From NCBI RefSeq assembly GCF_902498185.1, contig NZ_CABVIX010000015.1, forward strand, positions 1-64,000: a stretch of DNA of 64,000 nt, read 5' to 3'. Each line of letters opens with the position of its first letter. Within the stretch, counting starts at the first letter, position 1. Position numbers and translations under genes: made by a program. This stretch comes from Pseudomonas fluorescens. Lineage in GTDB: Bacteria; Pseudomonadota; Gammaproteobacteria; Pseudomonadales; Pseudomonadaceae. Under the pieces are notes generated by a model, which was not told the DNA's origin, ran no database searches, and saw only the letters and a list, made by a program, of their open reading frames with translations. This document shows, piece after piece, positions 15,730-23,900 of this stretch.

Positions 15730-16413
15730 ATGAACAAGTCCTTGCTCGGCGCCTCGCTCGTCGCCCTTGCGCTCGCCGCGCCTGTTGCCAACGCCCACCA
15801 GGCTGGCGATTTCATCGTCCGTTCCGGTGCCATCACCACTGCCCCGAATGAAGACAGCGGCGAGTTGAAACTCGACGGCGCCAGGATGTCTGGCACCAAG
15901 GCAACCCTGACCAGCGACACCCAGCTGGGCCTGACCTTCGCCTACATGCTCACCGACCATGTCGGCCTTGAGCTGCTGGCGGCCACACCGTTCAAGCACA
16001 CCGTGGGCGTCAAGGGACTGGGTGGCGGCCTGGACGGCAAGCTCGCCGATATCAAGCAATTGCCCCCGACCCTGTCGCTGCAGTACTACCCGATGGAAGC
16101 CTCGTCCAGATTCCAGCCCTACGCTGGCGTCGGCATCAACTACACCCTGTTCTTCGATGAAGACCTGAGCAGCGCCCGCAAGCAGCAGGGCTTCAGCAAC
16201 ATGAAGCTGCAGGATTCGGTGGGCATCGCCGGCCAACTGGGGATGGACTACATGGTGACCGACAACCTGCTGGTCAACGCCGCGGTCTGGTACGTCGACA
16301 TCGACACCAAGGCGACCATCGACGGCCCATCCGCCCTGGGCGTGGGCAGGACCAAGGTCGATGTGGATGTCGACCCGTGGGTCTACATGGTCGGGATCGG
16401 CTACAAGTTCTGA
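15730..16413 (+). CDS. OmpW-family outer-membrane protein
   Basis: From the ATG at 15730 (GGGAGC upstream) the protein is 227 residues with a signal peptide (~1-23, ending VANA) and an eight-stranded OmpW barrel ending in the outer-membrane signature YKF. Family segments are GLTFAYMLTDHVGLELLAATPFKH, PPTLSLQYYP, QPYAGVGINYT and DPWVYMVGIGYKF. OmpW porins pass small hydrophobic compounds and respond to stress or metals. It follows the zinc cluster after a 110-bp gap, so it may have its own promoter. Confidence 0.88.
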   Translation: MNKSLLGASLVALALAAPVANAHQAGDFIVRSGAITTAPNEDSGELKLDGARMSGTKATLTSDTQLGLTFAYMLTDHVGLELLAATPFKHTVGVKGLGGGLDGKLADIKQLPPTLSLQYYPMEASSRFQPYAGVGINYTLFFDEDLSSARKQQGFSNMKLQDSVGIAGQLGMDYMVTDNLLVNAAVWYVDIDTKATIDGPSALGVGRTKVDVDVDPWVYMVGIGYKF

Positions 16414-16432
16414 GTCCGGACGGACCAGAAGA

Positions 16433-16458
16433 AACGGCGATCAAGATCGCCGTTTTTC
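16433..16458. terminator. Bidirectional rho-independent terminator
   Basis: A perfect 10-bp stem AACGGCGATC/GATCGCCGTT with a two-base loop is followed on the plus strand by a short T run. It lies between the OmpW gene and the convergent epimerase gene and can serve both. Confidence 0.85.
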
Positions 16459-16459
16459 G

Positions 16460-17395
16460 TTACTGTGCCTTGCCTAGCAGGCTTGCGAGCCCGTCCACCA
16501 TCGAGGTCGGGTCAGGCAGACCAAAGCGCGCGAGCAAGCGCTGGTTATCGGCCCGCGAGTGGCGGATATCACCTGGTCGTGCCGAGCCGTAACTGACCGG
16601 TGGCAGGCTGCCAACCACTTGCTCAAGCGCGGCAAGCAGTTGATTGAGCGATGTAGCCTTGTTCAAGCCGATATTCACCGCCCCTTCTTGCGCGGCGTCG
16701 AGCTCGAGTGCCTGGAGCATGATCTGCACCAGGTCACCCACATAAAGGAAATCGCGGGTCTGCTCGCCATCGCCGAACACAGTGATGGGCGCACCCTGCA
16801 TCGCCCGCTCGGCGAAGATGCTGATCACCCCCGAGTACGGCGAGGAAGGGTCCTGGCGCGGCCCGAAGATATTGAAGAAGCGGAACACCACCGGATCCAG
16901 GCCATGCTGGCGCCGGTAGAAGTCCAGGTACTGCTCGCCCGCCAGCTTGTCCACCGCGTACGGGGTCAACGGCGCCTTGGGGGTGTCTTCGGTGATCGAC
17001 TGGCCTTCGCCATTGTTGCCGTACACCGCCGCGCTCGAGGCATACACCACGCGGCGAATGCCATTGAGGCGCATGGCCTCGCAGACATTGAGAGTGCCGA
17101 TGAAGTTGCTCTGGTGGGTCTTGACCGGGTCTTCGACCGAGGCCTGCACCGACGCCACCGCTGCCAGGTGGACTACGGCCTGGCACCCGGCAGCAGCCTG
17201 GGCCACCCGCGCGGCGTCGGCGACATCGCCTTCGATCAGTTGCAGGCGCGGGTGCTGCAGTTGCAGGTTGGCGCGCTTGCCGGTCGAGAGATCATCCAGG
17301 ATGCGTACCGCATGACCCTTGGCCAGCAACGCATCGCTCAAGTGCGAACCGATGAATCCCGCACCACCGGTAATCAGAATTGGGGCATCAGCCAT
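16460..17395 (-). CDS. NAD-dependent sugar-nucleotide epimerase/dehydratase (UDP-glucose 4-epimerase-like)
   Basis: From the ATG at 17393-17395 the protein is 311 residues. It is an extended short-chain dehydrogenase with the NAD motif ITGGAGFIGSH near the N terminus, the catalytic Ser in YASSAAVYG (~residue 120) and Tyr-Lys in TPYAVDKLAGEQY (~150). VVFRFFNIFGPRQDPSSPYSG is typical of GalE/WbpP-like UDP-sugar 4-epimerases used for O-antigen or exopolysaccharide sugars. It overlaps the upstream reductase gene by 8 bp. Exact substrate not assignable. Confidence 0.87.
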   Translation of the reverse strand: MADAPILITGGAGFIGSHLSDALLAKGHAVRILDDLSTGKRANLQLQHPRLQLIEGDVADAARVAQAAAGCQAVVHLAAVASVQASVEDPVKTHQSNFIGTLNVCEAMRLNGIRRVVYASSAAVYGNNGEGQSITEDTPKAPLTPYAVDKLAGEQYLDFYRRQHGLDPVVFRFFNIFGPRQDPSSPYSGVISIFAERAMQGAPITVFGDGEQTRDFLYVGDLVQIMLQALELDAAQEGAVNIGLNKATSLNQLLAALEQVVGSLPPVSYGSARPGDIRHSRADNQRLLARFGLPDPTSMVDGLASLLGKAQ

Positions 17396-18272
17396 GACGA
17401 TAGAATCGGTCCAGTAGGGGCGGCAAGCCAGCGCGCCATGCGCGGGGCTTGATGCCGAAGGTGTGGAGGATCTTCCTGCAGGCCAGCACCGCGTGCTGCG
17501 GCTCATCGCTCGCATCGGGCCGCGAGGCGTGGGCCTGCGGGGTCGGGGTCTGCACCGCCAGCTTGTGCCACTGGGCTGCCTCACTGAGGATAGCTTGCCC
17601 CAGCGCCAGCGGTGTGGTCGCTTCGTTGCCAGCGTAATGATAGGTGCCCCACAGCGGCGCGGCACAGTCCAGCTGCTTGAGCACCGACAGGATCACCCGA
17701 GCGGCATCGTCCACCGGCGTCGGATTGCCACGCCGGTCGTCGGCCAGCAGCAGTTCGTGGGGTTGTTCCGCGCGGGTCAGAAAACGCCCCAGCACACCAT
17801 CGATGGTCTCATCGAGCACCCAGCCAAAGCGCAGCAGCACGTGTTGCGGGCAGATGGCGCGCACGCTTTGCTCGATGCGCCACAAGGCCTGGCCACGCAG
17901 GCCCAGCGGCGCGGGCTCGTCTTTTTCGCTGTAGGCGGTCGCCCGCAGGCCGTTGAACACCCGGTAACTCGACGGTTGCACCAGCTTGATCTCGTGGTGC
18001 TGACACAGCTCGGCCAGCCGCTCGACTGCCCGTTCCTGCTGGGCGAGGCGCTGCTCACTGACCGACTCGGCCTGAAACCAGTCGAAGTAGTAAGCCAGAT
18101 TGATCAGCGCATCGGGACGGGTGTCATCGAGCAACTGGGTCAGGCTCGCCGCATTCCACCCGGTGTCCGGTGGACGCGGCGCGATGAAGGCCACATCCTC
18201 CTCGGCCCCGAGGCGAATCAGCGCTTGCCCGAGGGCACTTCCACCACCCAATAGCATCAGGCGCATTCGCAT
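17388..18272 (-). CDS. RmlD-like NAD-dependent sugar-nucleotide reductase/epimerase family protein
   Basis: This 294-residue Rossmann protein begins MRMRLMLLGGGSALGQALIRLG, a variant of the GxxGxxG nucleotide-binding motif, and resembles dTDP-4-dehydrorhamnose reductase (RmlD). Typical segments are DALINLAYYFD near residue 53 and VQPSSYRVFNG around residue 98, where the catalytic Ser-Tyr would be expected; the canonical YxxxK is not obvious to me. Function may therefore be non-enzymatic or divergent. It is cotranscribed with the overlapping epimerase gene. Confidence 0.72.
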   Translation of the reverse strand: MRMRLMLLGGGSALGQALIRLGAEEDVAFIAPRPPDTGWNAASLTQLLDDTRPDALINLAYYFDWFQAESVSEQRLAQQERAVERLAELCQHHEIKLVQPSSYRVFNGLRATAYSEKDEPAPLGLRGQALWRIEQSVRAICPQHVLLRFGWVLDETIDGVLGRFLTRAEQPHELLLADDRRGNPTPVDDAARVILSVLKQLDCAAPLWGTYHYAGNEATTPLALGQAILSEAAQWHKLAVQTPTPQAHASRPDASDEPQHAVLACRKILHTFGIKPRAWRAGLPPLLDRFYRHG

Positions 18273-18368
18273 AGAGTCAGCAGATCCGAACAGGTTGATT
18301 GAGGGAAGCGAACATTATTGCGGTTTCCTGCGAGGGAAGTCCAACCGGGGCCCTGCGACAGGTTGGCA

Positions 18369-19187
18369 TTATTCGATCTCGAACAATCCATTGCGAATCG
18401 GCCCGACGTTCAGCCGTTCGCGCACGTCGTCATCTATGCGCGGATCATCCGGGCGGTACAGCTTCACCTGGCGATACGCGTTGATGCGGTTTATCTCAGG
18501 CCCCAGGTACTCCCAGACCACGCGGGTGCAGGCAGGGTTCCGGCGGTCGCCGCTCGATACGCCGGTTTTCAGGCCGTTCAGCCGGGTGATGCGGCTCTTG
18601 AAGCTGGGGATGAGGATGGTCTGGCTCATCTCGTTGAAGGTCAGCGACTCGTAGTCGATGAGAAAGAGGCGATCCTGCAGCTGGAAGGCCGCGCCCAGAT
18701 AGCGGCAGCGTACCCAGTCTTCGGCCTGGACGTCCGTGCTGCTGGTACGTTCCTGTCGCTCCTGGCGCTCGAACAGAAAGCTGCCGCGCTCCTCATACAG
18801 GTGCACCAGCGACAGCAGTATGGTCCCGGGCACCGACATGCAGTTGGAGTATTCGAAGTAGTAGCCGCAGTAGCGGGACAGATTGCCCGCATGAGCGTGC
18901 AGCGGCTTGAGCAGGTCGCTGAGAGGGTCACCCCGCTGTTGCGCGAGGCTGTCGGTGGTGCGCGCGCCGATCAGGCGAGCGAACTGCTCGGGCGGCAAGC
19001 CTAGCTCGTAGTCCTCGACGCCAAAGAAATCGCCGATGCGCTTGAGGTTGTAGGTTGTGGGCCGGCTCTGCCCGCTGAGGTACTTGTTGAACTGTGCGCG
19101 GTTGATCGACAGCTGTCGGCAAACCTCCGAAATAGAGCGGTAATGACTGCAGGCGAGCTTGAGGTTAGCCGCGAAATGTTCGCTCAT
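18369..19187 (-). CDS. XRE-type helix-turn-helix transcriptional regulator
   Basis: From the ATG at 19185-19187 the protein is 272 residues. The N-terminal ~70 residues are a Cro/C1-type HTH (SISEVCRQLSINRAQFNKYL, then RPTTYNLKRIGDFFGV). The remaining ~200 residues form a conserved domain I cannot name. It includes YFEYSNCMSVPGTILLSLV and RYLGAAFQLQDRLFLIDYES, which may sense a ligand or mediate oligomerisation. It is divergent from agcS and could regulate it. A 9-bp inverted repeat flanks its probable -10 box. A longer frame to 19319 passes through the operator region and is rejected. Confidence 0.8.
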   Translation of the reverse strand: MSEHFAANLKLACSHYRSISEVCRQLSINRAQFNKYLSGQSRPTTYNLKRIGDFFGVEDYELGLPPEQFARLIGARTTDSLAQQRGDPLSDLLKPLHAHAGNLSRYCGYYFEYSNCMSVPGTILLSLVHLYEERGSFLFERQERQERTSSTDVQAEDWVRCRYLGAAFQLQDRLFLIDYESLTFNEMSQTILIPSFKSRITRLNGLKTGVSSGDRRNPACTRVVWEYLGPEINRINAYRQVKLYRPDDPRIDDDVRERLNVGPIRNGLFEIE

Positions 19188-19201
19188 GGGCGACGTTCCT
19201 G

Positions 19202-19241
19202 TTGATGCGATTGACGTGATTCTAGCATCAGGTCGCATCAA
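19202..19241. promoter_or_regulatory. Candidate operator between the XRE regulator and agcS
   Basis: A perfect inverted repeat TTGATGCGA (19202-19210) and TCGCATCAA (19233-19241) has a 22-bp spacer. On the minus strand the spacer contains TAGAAT, a likely -10 box of the regulator gene. A protein bound to both arms would block that promoter. Autoregulation is an inference. Confidence 0.5.
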
Positions 19242-19364
19242 ATCAGACCAACCCGCGAAATTGTAACCACTCTTGTCATGGCCAACCATTCGCCCCATCA
19301 AAGCGCGGTGCCATGACACCGCTGCGGTCTTTCACGCAAAAGAACAAGAATCGAGGGTTACACC

Positions 19365-20807
19365 ATGCTCGAAGTGCTCAACGATTTCCTCTCGGGGAAA
19401 CTCCTTATCGTGCTGATCGTCGGACTCGGCAGCTATTTCACCATCCGCTCACGGTTCGTCCAGTTCCGTCACTTCGGACACATGTTCGGCGTCTTCAAGG
19501 AATCCCTGAAGGGCCAGGCGGGCCAGCTGAGCTCGTTCCAGGCCCTGATGCTGAGCCTCGCCGGCCGGGTCGGCGCCGGCAACATCGCAGGTGTCGGCAT
19601 CGCCGTGACCCTGGGCGGCCCTGGCGCGGTGTTCTGGATGTGGGTCACCGCACTGGTGGGCATGTCCAGCAGCTTCTTCGAATGCACCCTGGCTCAGGTC
19701 TACAAGCGCGCCGACGGTGACGGCCTGTACCGTGGCGGCCCCGCCTATTACATCCTGCATGGCTTGAAGCTCAAGCGCATGGCGGTGGTGTTCTCGGTCC
19801 TGCTGCTGGTGACCTACGGTTTTGCCTTCAACGGCCTGCAGTCCTACACCGTGACCCATTCGCTGCAGAACGCCTTCGGCTTCGCGCCCGAGCACACCGG
19901 CATTGCCCTGGCCGTGCTGCTGGCGGTGGTCTTCCTGGGCGGCATCAAGCGCATCGCTTCGGTCTCCGACCTGCTGGTACCGGTCAAGACCCTGGCCTAC
20001 ATCGGCGTCACCCTGTACGTGATCGGCAGCCAGATCGAGCACGTGCCCGCCATGCTGGAAACCATCCTCAAGAGCGCCTTCGGCCTCGACCCGGCCTTCG
20101 GCGGCCTGCTCGGCAGTGCCATCGTCATGGGCGTCAAGCGTGGCGTGTTCGCCAACGAAGCGGGCCTGGGCAGCGCACCCAACGTCGCCGCCGTCGCCGC
20201 TGTGCGCCATCCAGGCGCCCAGGGCGTCGTACAGGCATTCAGCGTGTTCCTCGACACTTTCGTGATCTGCACCTGCACCGCGCTGCTGATCCTGCTGTCG
20301 GGCTTCTATACCCCGGGCTTCGAAGGTGACGGCATCGTCCTGACCCAGAACTCCCTGGCCGCCGTGGTCGGTGACTGGGGCCGCCTGTTCGTCAGCGTCG
20401 CGCTTTCGCTGTTCGTGTTCACCTGCATCCTCTACAACTACTACCTGGGCGAGACCAGCCTGCAGTTCCTCAGCCGCAACCGCCTGGTGCTGCTGGGCTA
20501 CCGCGCTCTGGTGCTGGCGCTGGTGGTGTGGGGCTCGGTGCAGAATCTTTCGACCGTGTTCGCCTTTGCCGATATCACCATGACCTGCCTGGCCTTCGTC
20601 AACCTGATCGCCTTGGCGATGCTGTTCAAGGTTGGCCTGCGGGTGATGCGCGACTACGACGGCCAACGCCGTGCCGGCATCAAGCAACCGGTGTTCGACT
20701 CCGCCAAGTTCGCCGACCTGGACCTGGACCGTGCCGCCTGGCCGGCCAATCCACGGGTGGAAACAGCTGCTGACAAGGCTACCGGCCAGGTCCAGACGCA
20801 AGGCTGA
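19365..20807 (+). CDS. agcS: Sodium:alanine/glycine symporter (AgcS family)
   Basis: The 480-residue inner-membrane carrier belongs to the AGCS family and couples alanine or glycine uptake to Na+ or H+. Signature segments are SLAGRVGAGNIAGVGIAVTLGGPGA in the second helix region (split here: GRVGAGNIAGVG and TLGGPGAVFWMW), YRGGPAYYI, and VKRGVFANEAGLGSAPNVAA around residue 255, with about ten to eleven hydrophobic helices. The C-terminal ~45 residues are hydrophilic. It is divergent from the XRE regulator, and ansA follows 72 bp downstream. Confidence 0.93.
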   Translation: MLEVLNDFLSGKLLIVLIVGLGSYFTIRSRFVQFRHFGHMFGVFKESLKGQAGQLSSFQALMLSLAGRVGAGNIAGVGIAVTLGGPGAVFWMWVTALVGMSSSFFECTLAQVYKRADGDGLYRGGPAYYILHGLKLKRMAVVFSVLLLVTYGFAFNGLQSYTVTHSLQNAFGFAPEHTGIALAVLLAVVFLGGIKRIASVSDLLVPVKTLAYIGVTLYVIGSQIEHVPAMLETILKSAFGLDPAFGGLLGSAIVMGVKRGVFANEAGLGSAPNVAAVAAVRHPGAQGVVQAFSVFLDTFVICTCTALLILLSGFYTPGFEGDGIVLTQNSLAAVVGDWGRLFVSVALSLFVFTCILYNYYLGETSLQFLSRNRLVLLGYRALVLALVVWGSVQNLSTVFAFADITMTCLAFVNLIALAMLFKVGLRVMRDYDGQRRAGIKQPVFDSAKFADLDLDRAAWPANPRVETAADKATGQVQTQG

Positions 20808-20824
20808 TACTCTCACGCTTCCCT

Positions 20825-20847
20825 GGCCGCCCCTCCCGCGGGCGGCC
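20825..20847 (+). terminator. GC-rich hairpin between agcS and ansA
   Basis: GGCCGCCC and GGGCGGCC form an 8-bp perfect stem with a 7-base loop just after the agcS stop. Only a weak T stretch follows (ATTTCC), so it may attenuate rather than fully terminate. Confidence 0.5.
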
Positions 20848-20879
20848 ATTTCCTCCCGCTCAACGCCACGGAACGCCCC

Positions 20880-21869
20880 ATGCGTGCAGTGAACAACCTC
20901 CTCGTCCTTTATACCGGCGGCACCATCGGCATGCTCGAGACGCCGGAGGGCCTCGCGCCCGCGGGTGGCTTTGAAGCGCGGATGCGCGAGCACCTGGCAC
21001 AACGCCCAGACGCCCCGCAGATCAACTGGTCGTTGCGCGAACTTGACCCGCTGCTGGACAGCGCCAACATGCAGCAGTCCAACTGGCTGGCCATGCGCGA
21101 CGCCATCGTCGAAGCGGTAGAGCGCGACGGCCATGATGGCGTGATGGTGCTGCACGGTACCGATACCCTGGCCTACAGCGCCGCTGCACTGTCGTTCCTG
21201 TTGCTGGGCTTGCCGGTACCGACAGTGCTGACCGGCTCGATGCTTCCCGCCGGTGCCCCCGGCAGCGATGCCTGGGGCAATCTCGAAGGCGCCCTGCAGC
21301 TGTTTGCCAACGGGCTGGAAGATGGCGTGCAGCTGTACTTCAACGGTCACCTGCTGCATGGCGCGCGGGCCTCGAAGCTGCGTAGCGAAGCGTTCGATGC
21401 CTTCGTGGTATTGCCGCGTCATCGTGAAGCTGAAAAGGCCGCTTCGATCCCCGCGCAGCTGGAGTACCACCAAGCGCGCCAGACGGTGAACCTGGTCGTG
21501 CTACCGGTATTTCCGGGCCTGCAGGCGCAGCATGTGAATGCACTGCTGGCCACAGGCGCCCAAGGCCTGCTGCTGGAATGCTATGGCAGCGGCACAGGGC
21601 CTTCGGACGACCAGGCCCTGCTCAATGCACTGCATGATGCCCGCCAGAACGGCGTGATGATTGCCGCCATCAGTCAGTGCCCTGAGGGTGCGGTGGAATT
21701 CGGGACGTATGCTGCGGGGAGCCGGTTGCGTGACACCGGGTTGGCCAGCGGCGGCGGAATGACCCGTGAGGCAGCGCTGGGCAAGATGTTTGCGCTGCTC
21801 GGTGCGGGACTGGACGCAGAGGCGGCCGAGCATTGGTTCGCGCTGGATCTGTGTGGGGAGCGGGGCTGA
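20880..21869 (+). CDS. ansA: L-asparaginase
   Basis: This 329-residue enzyme hydrolyses L-asparagine to aspartate and ammonia. The first catalytic Thr lies in LVLYTGGTIGM (residues ~8-18) and the second in the VMVLHGTDTLAYSAAAL motif (~residue 88). The conserved Lys/Asp region follows in TVLTGSMLPAGAPGSDAWGN. There is no signal peptide, which points to the cytoplasmic type I enzyme. It follows agcS on the same strand, suggesting a link to amino-acid catabolism. Confidence 0.92.
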   Translation: MRAVNNLLVLYTGGTIGMLETPEGLAPAGGFEARMREHLAQRPDAPQINWSLRELDPLLDSANMQQSNWLAMRDAIVEAVERDGHDGVMVLHGTDTLAYSAAALSFLLLGLPVPTVLTGSMLPAGAPGSDAWGNLEGALQLFANGLEDGVQLYFNGHLLHGARASKLRSEAFDAFVVLPRHREAEKAASIPAQLEYHQARQTVNLVVLPVFPGLQAQHVNALLATGAQGLLLECYGSGTGPSDDQALLNALHDARQNGVMIAAISQCPEGAVEFGTYAAGSRLRDTGLASGGGMTREAALGKMFALLGAGLDAEAAEHWFALDLCGERG

Positions 21870-21878
21870 GCCTGTAGA

Positions 21879-21974
21879 TGGCGGAAGGCAGCGGGAGTCG
21901 AACCTGCCCGGGAACGGATGCCGTCCCCAACCGGGTTTGAAGCCCGGCCGCGCCACCGGGCGCGATTGCCTTCC
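21879..21974 (-). tRNA. selC: tRNA-Sec (selenocysteine, anticodon UCA)
   Basis: Read on the minus strand, the gene begins GGAAGGCA and ends TGCCTTCC-GCCA, giving a long 8-bp acceptor stem, discriminator G and an encoded CCA. The anticodon loop CTTCAAA within a GGGC/GCCC-type stem gives UCA. It has a very long extra arm (GGGGACGGCATCCGTTCCC) and a T-loop GGTTCGACTCC. At 96 nt it has the oversize structure of selenocysteine tRNA. It lies 6 bp downstream of selB. Confidence 0.95.
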
Positions 21975-21980
21975 TTGAAA

Positions 21981-23900
21981 TCATCGCCTCGGCTGCTGGG
22001 CCAAGGCATTGTCCGGCCGAACATGACGCTGGTCGGCCACCCGGCGTGTCAGGCCGATCCGGTCAAAGTACTCCAGTATCTGCACACTGCGCTTGCGGCC
22101 GATGCCCAACATATCGCGAAACACGGCGACCTGCACCACCTGCGTGCCGTCCGACTGCTGGACCAGCAGCTCGGCCATGCGCCGGATCGTCACCTCAGGG
22201 TAGAACAGGTCCCGGACCACCTGATGGACCAGTCCCAGCCGCGCCAGCTTGCGCATCAGCAAGCGGACATCAGCCTCTGCCAATCCCAGCGTACCCGCTA
22301 GAGTCCTGACCCACGGCGGATCGAACTGCCCTTCCAGCAACAAGGGCTCGAGTTGTGCCCATGCCTCGGTCTGCGCGTCGGTCAGGCGAACCCGATGATC
22401 AGGCAGATGCAGCCACGGACCGCTGGCCGCTATTTCCCCACCGCTCAACAATTCATCCAGCAAGCTGATGAAAGCCGGGCGCTCCAGTGCCAGCGCGGCG
22501 AAGCGGCGCAGGCGGTCGCGGTCAGGGCCCAACTGGTCGGGCTCCTGCTCATGGAACAGCGCAAGCTGCTCGAGCACTTGCTGCCTGAGGCTCTCCCAGT
22601 GTCCCCTGGCGAACAACAACGGGCCCTGGCGCGTCGCGACCACGACGCTATTGCCGGGCATTCGCCAATCACCTCGCAGCCGATTGAACTGGCGCTCCAG
22701 CCGCTGCGGGTCCAGGCCGCCAGGCGCGGCGTCCAGCAAGGCTGGCAACGCCTGCTCCAGGCTCAAGGCGTCGGTCAGCACCTGCAACTGGCGCAGCCGC
22801 GCCTCACTGCGGCGCTGACGGCTCGGGGCGAATGGGTCGAGCACCTTGCCGCCGCCCAAGGTCCGCTCGGCGCGCTGGTCCCGCAGCACCAGCCGATCAC
22901 CATGAACGGCCTGCAAGGGTGCGTTGAGCAGCAATTGCGCGAACATCCGCTCACCGCCGCGCATCGTCTCCCCCTGCAGCAGCGCTACCCGTGCGGTGAC
23001 ATCCTGAGTGCCAAGATGCACATGGACGGCACTGAAGTGGGTGAATGGACGTGTTTCGCCCGGCAGCAGCTTCATCTCGATATCGATGCGCGTGCCCGGC
23101 GCATGCAGCCACTCGGCGACCAGCCAGTCGCCACGATGGATCTGCTCCAGCGCCAGGCGCTCGGCGCTGATGTTCAGGGCCACTCGCTGGCCGGCCAGGG
23201 CCGTTGATGCGGCCTGGTTTTGAGCATGCAGGCCGCGCACCCTCACCGGTTTGCCGGTTTTGCCCAGCAACAGGGTATCGGCGACGTTCACCCGGCCGGC
23301 GAGTGCCGTGCCGGTGACCACGATGCCCGCTCCTGTCACAGCGAAGGCACGGTCAATGGCCAGGCGAAAACCGCCGGCCACGCTGCGCGCCTGTACCCTG
23401 TCCTGGACCTGGAGCAGCGCCTGGCGAAGGGCGTCGATGCCTGCGCCACTCACGCTCGAAACGGCGAATTGCGGAGCACCGGCATACACCCCGTGGGCGA
23501 GCAGCGCGGTCACATCGGCCTGCACCTGGGCGATCCGGGGCGCCTCGACCCGGTCGCATTTGCTGATCGCCACCAAGGCCTGGGGGATACCCAGCAACTC
23601 GACGATCGCCAGGTGCTCGCGGGTCTGCGGCATGACACCATCGTCCGCGGCCACCACCAGCAGCACCACATCGATTCCATGGGCGCCGGCCAGCATGTTG
23701 TGGATAAAACGCTCATGCCCCGGCACATCGATGAATCCCGTGAGCGGCCCGTCCTGCTCCAGTGCCGCGTAGCGATAGCCGAGGTCGATGGTCATGCCGC
23801 GGTCGCGCTCTTCCTGACGCTGGTCGCCCGCCTGCCCGGTCAGGGCCTGAAGCAATGCGGTCTTGCCGTGATCGATATGCCCGGCGGTACCGACGATCAC
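21981..23900 (-). CDS. selB: Selenocysteine-specific translation elongation factor SelB
   Basis: SelB is an EF-Tu-like GTPase that carries Sec-tRNA to UGA codons by binding the SECIS hairpin. The 639-residue protein starts MIVGTAGHIDHGKTALLQALTG (G1 motif within residues 1-16), with DVPGHERFIHNML (G3) and ISKCDRVE (G4). EF-Tu domains II and III follow, then C-terminal winged-helix repeats (~400-639) that bind RNA. The GTG start overlaps the selA stop as GTGA. Confidence 0.95.
   Translation of the reverse strand: MIVGTAGHIDHGKTALLQALTGQAGDQRQEERDRGMTIDLGYRYAALEQDGPLTGFIDVPGHERFIHNMLAGAHGIDVVLLVVAADDGVMPQTREHLAIVELLGIPQALVAISKCDRVEAPRIAQVQADVTALLAHGVYAGAPQFAVSSVSGAGIDALRQALLQVQDRVQARSVAGGFRLAIDRAFAVTGAGIVVTGTALAGRVNVADTLLLGKTGKPVRVRGLHAQNQAASTALAGQRVALNISAERLALEQIHRGDWLVAEWLHAPGTRIDIEMKLLPGETRPFTHFSAVHVHLGTQDVTARVALLQGETMRGGERMFAQLLLNAPLQAVHGDRLVLRDQRAERTLGGGKVLDPFAPSRQRRSEARLRQLQVLTDALSLEQALPALLDAAPGGLDPQRLERQFNRLRGDWRMPGNSVVVATRQGPLLFARGHWESLRQQVLEQLALFHEQEPDQLGPDRDRLRRFAALALERPAFISLLDELLSGGEIAASGPWLHLPDHRVRLTDAQTEAWAQLEPLLLEGQFDPPWVRTLAGTLGLAEADVRLLMRKLARLGLVHQVVRDLFYPEVTIRRMAELLVQQSDGTQVVQVAVFRDMLGIGRKRSVQILEYFDRIGLTRRVADQRHVRPDNALAQQPRR

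Noticed and set aside
19449..21473. 674-codon open frame antisense to agcS and ansA
   Set aside because: His/Gln/Gly-rich shadow across two well-supported genes.
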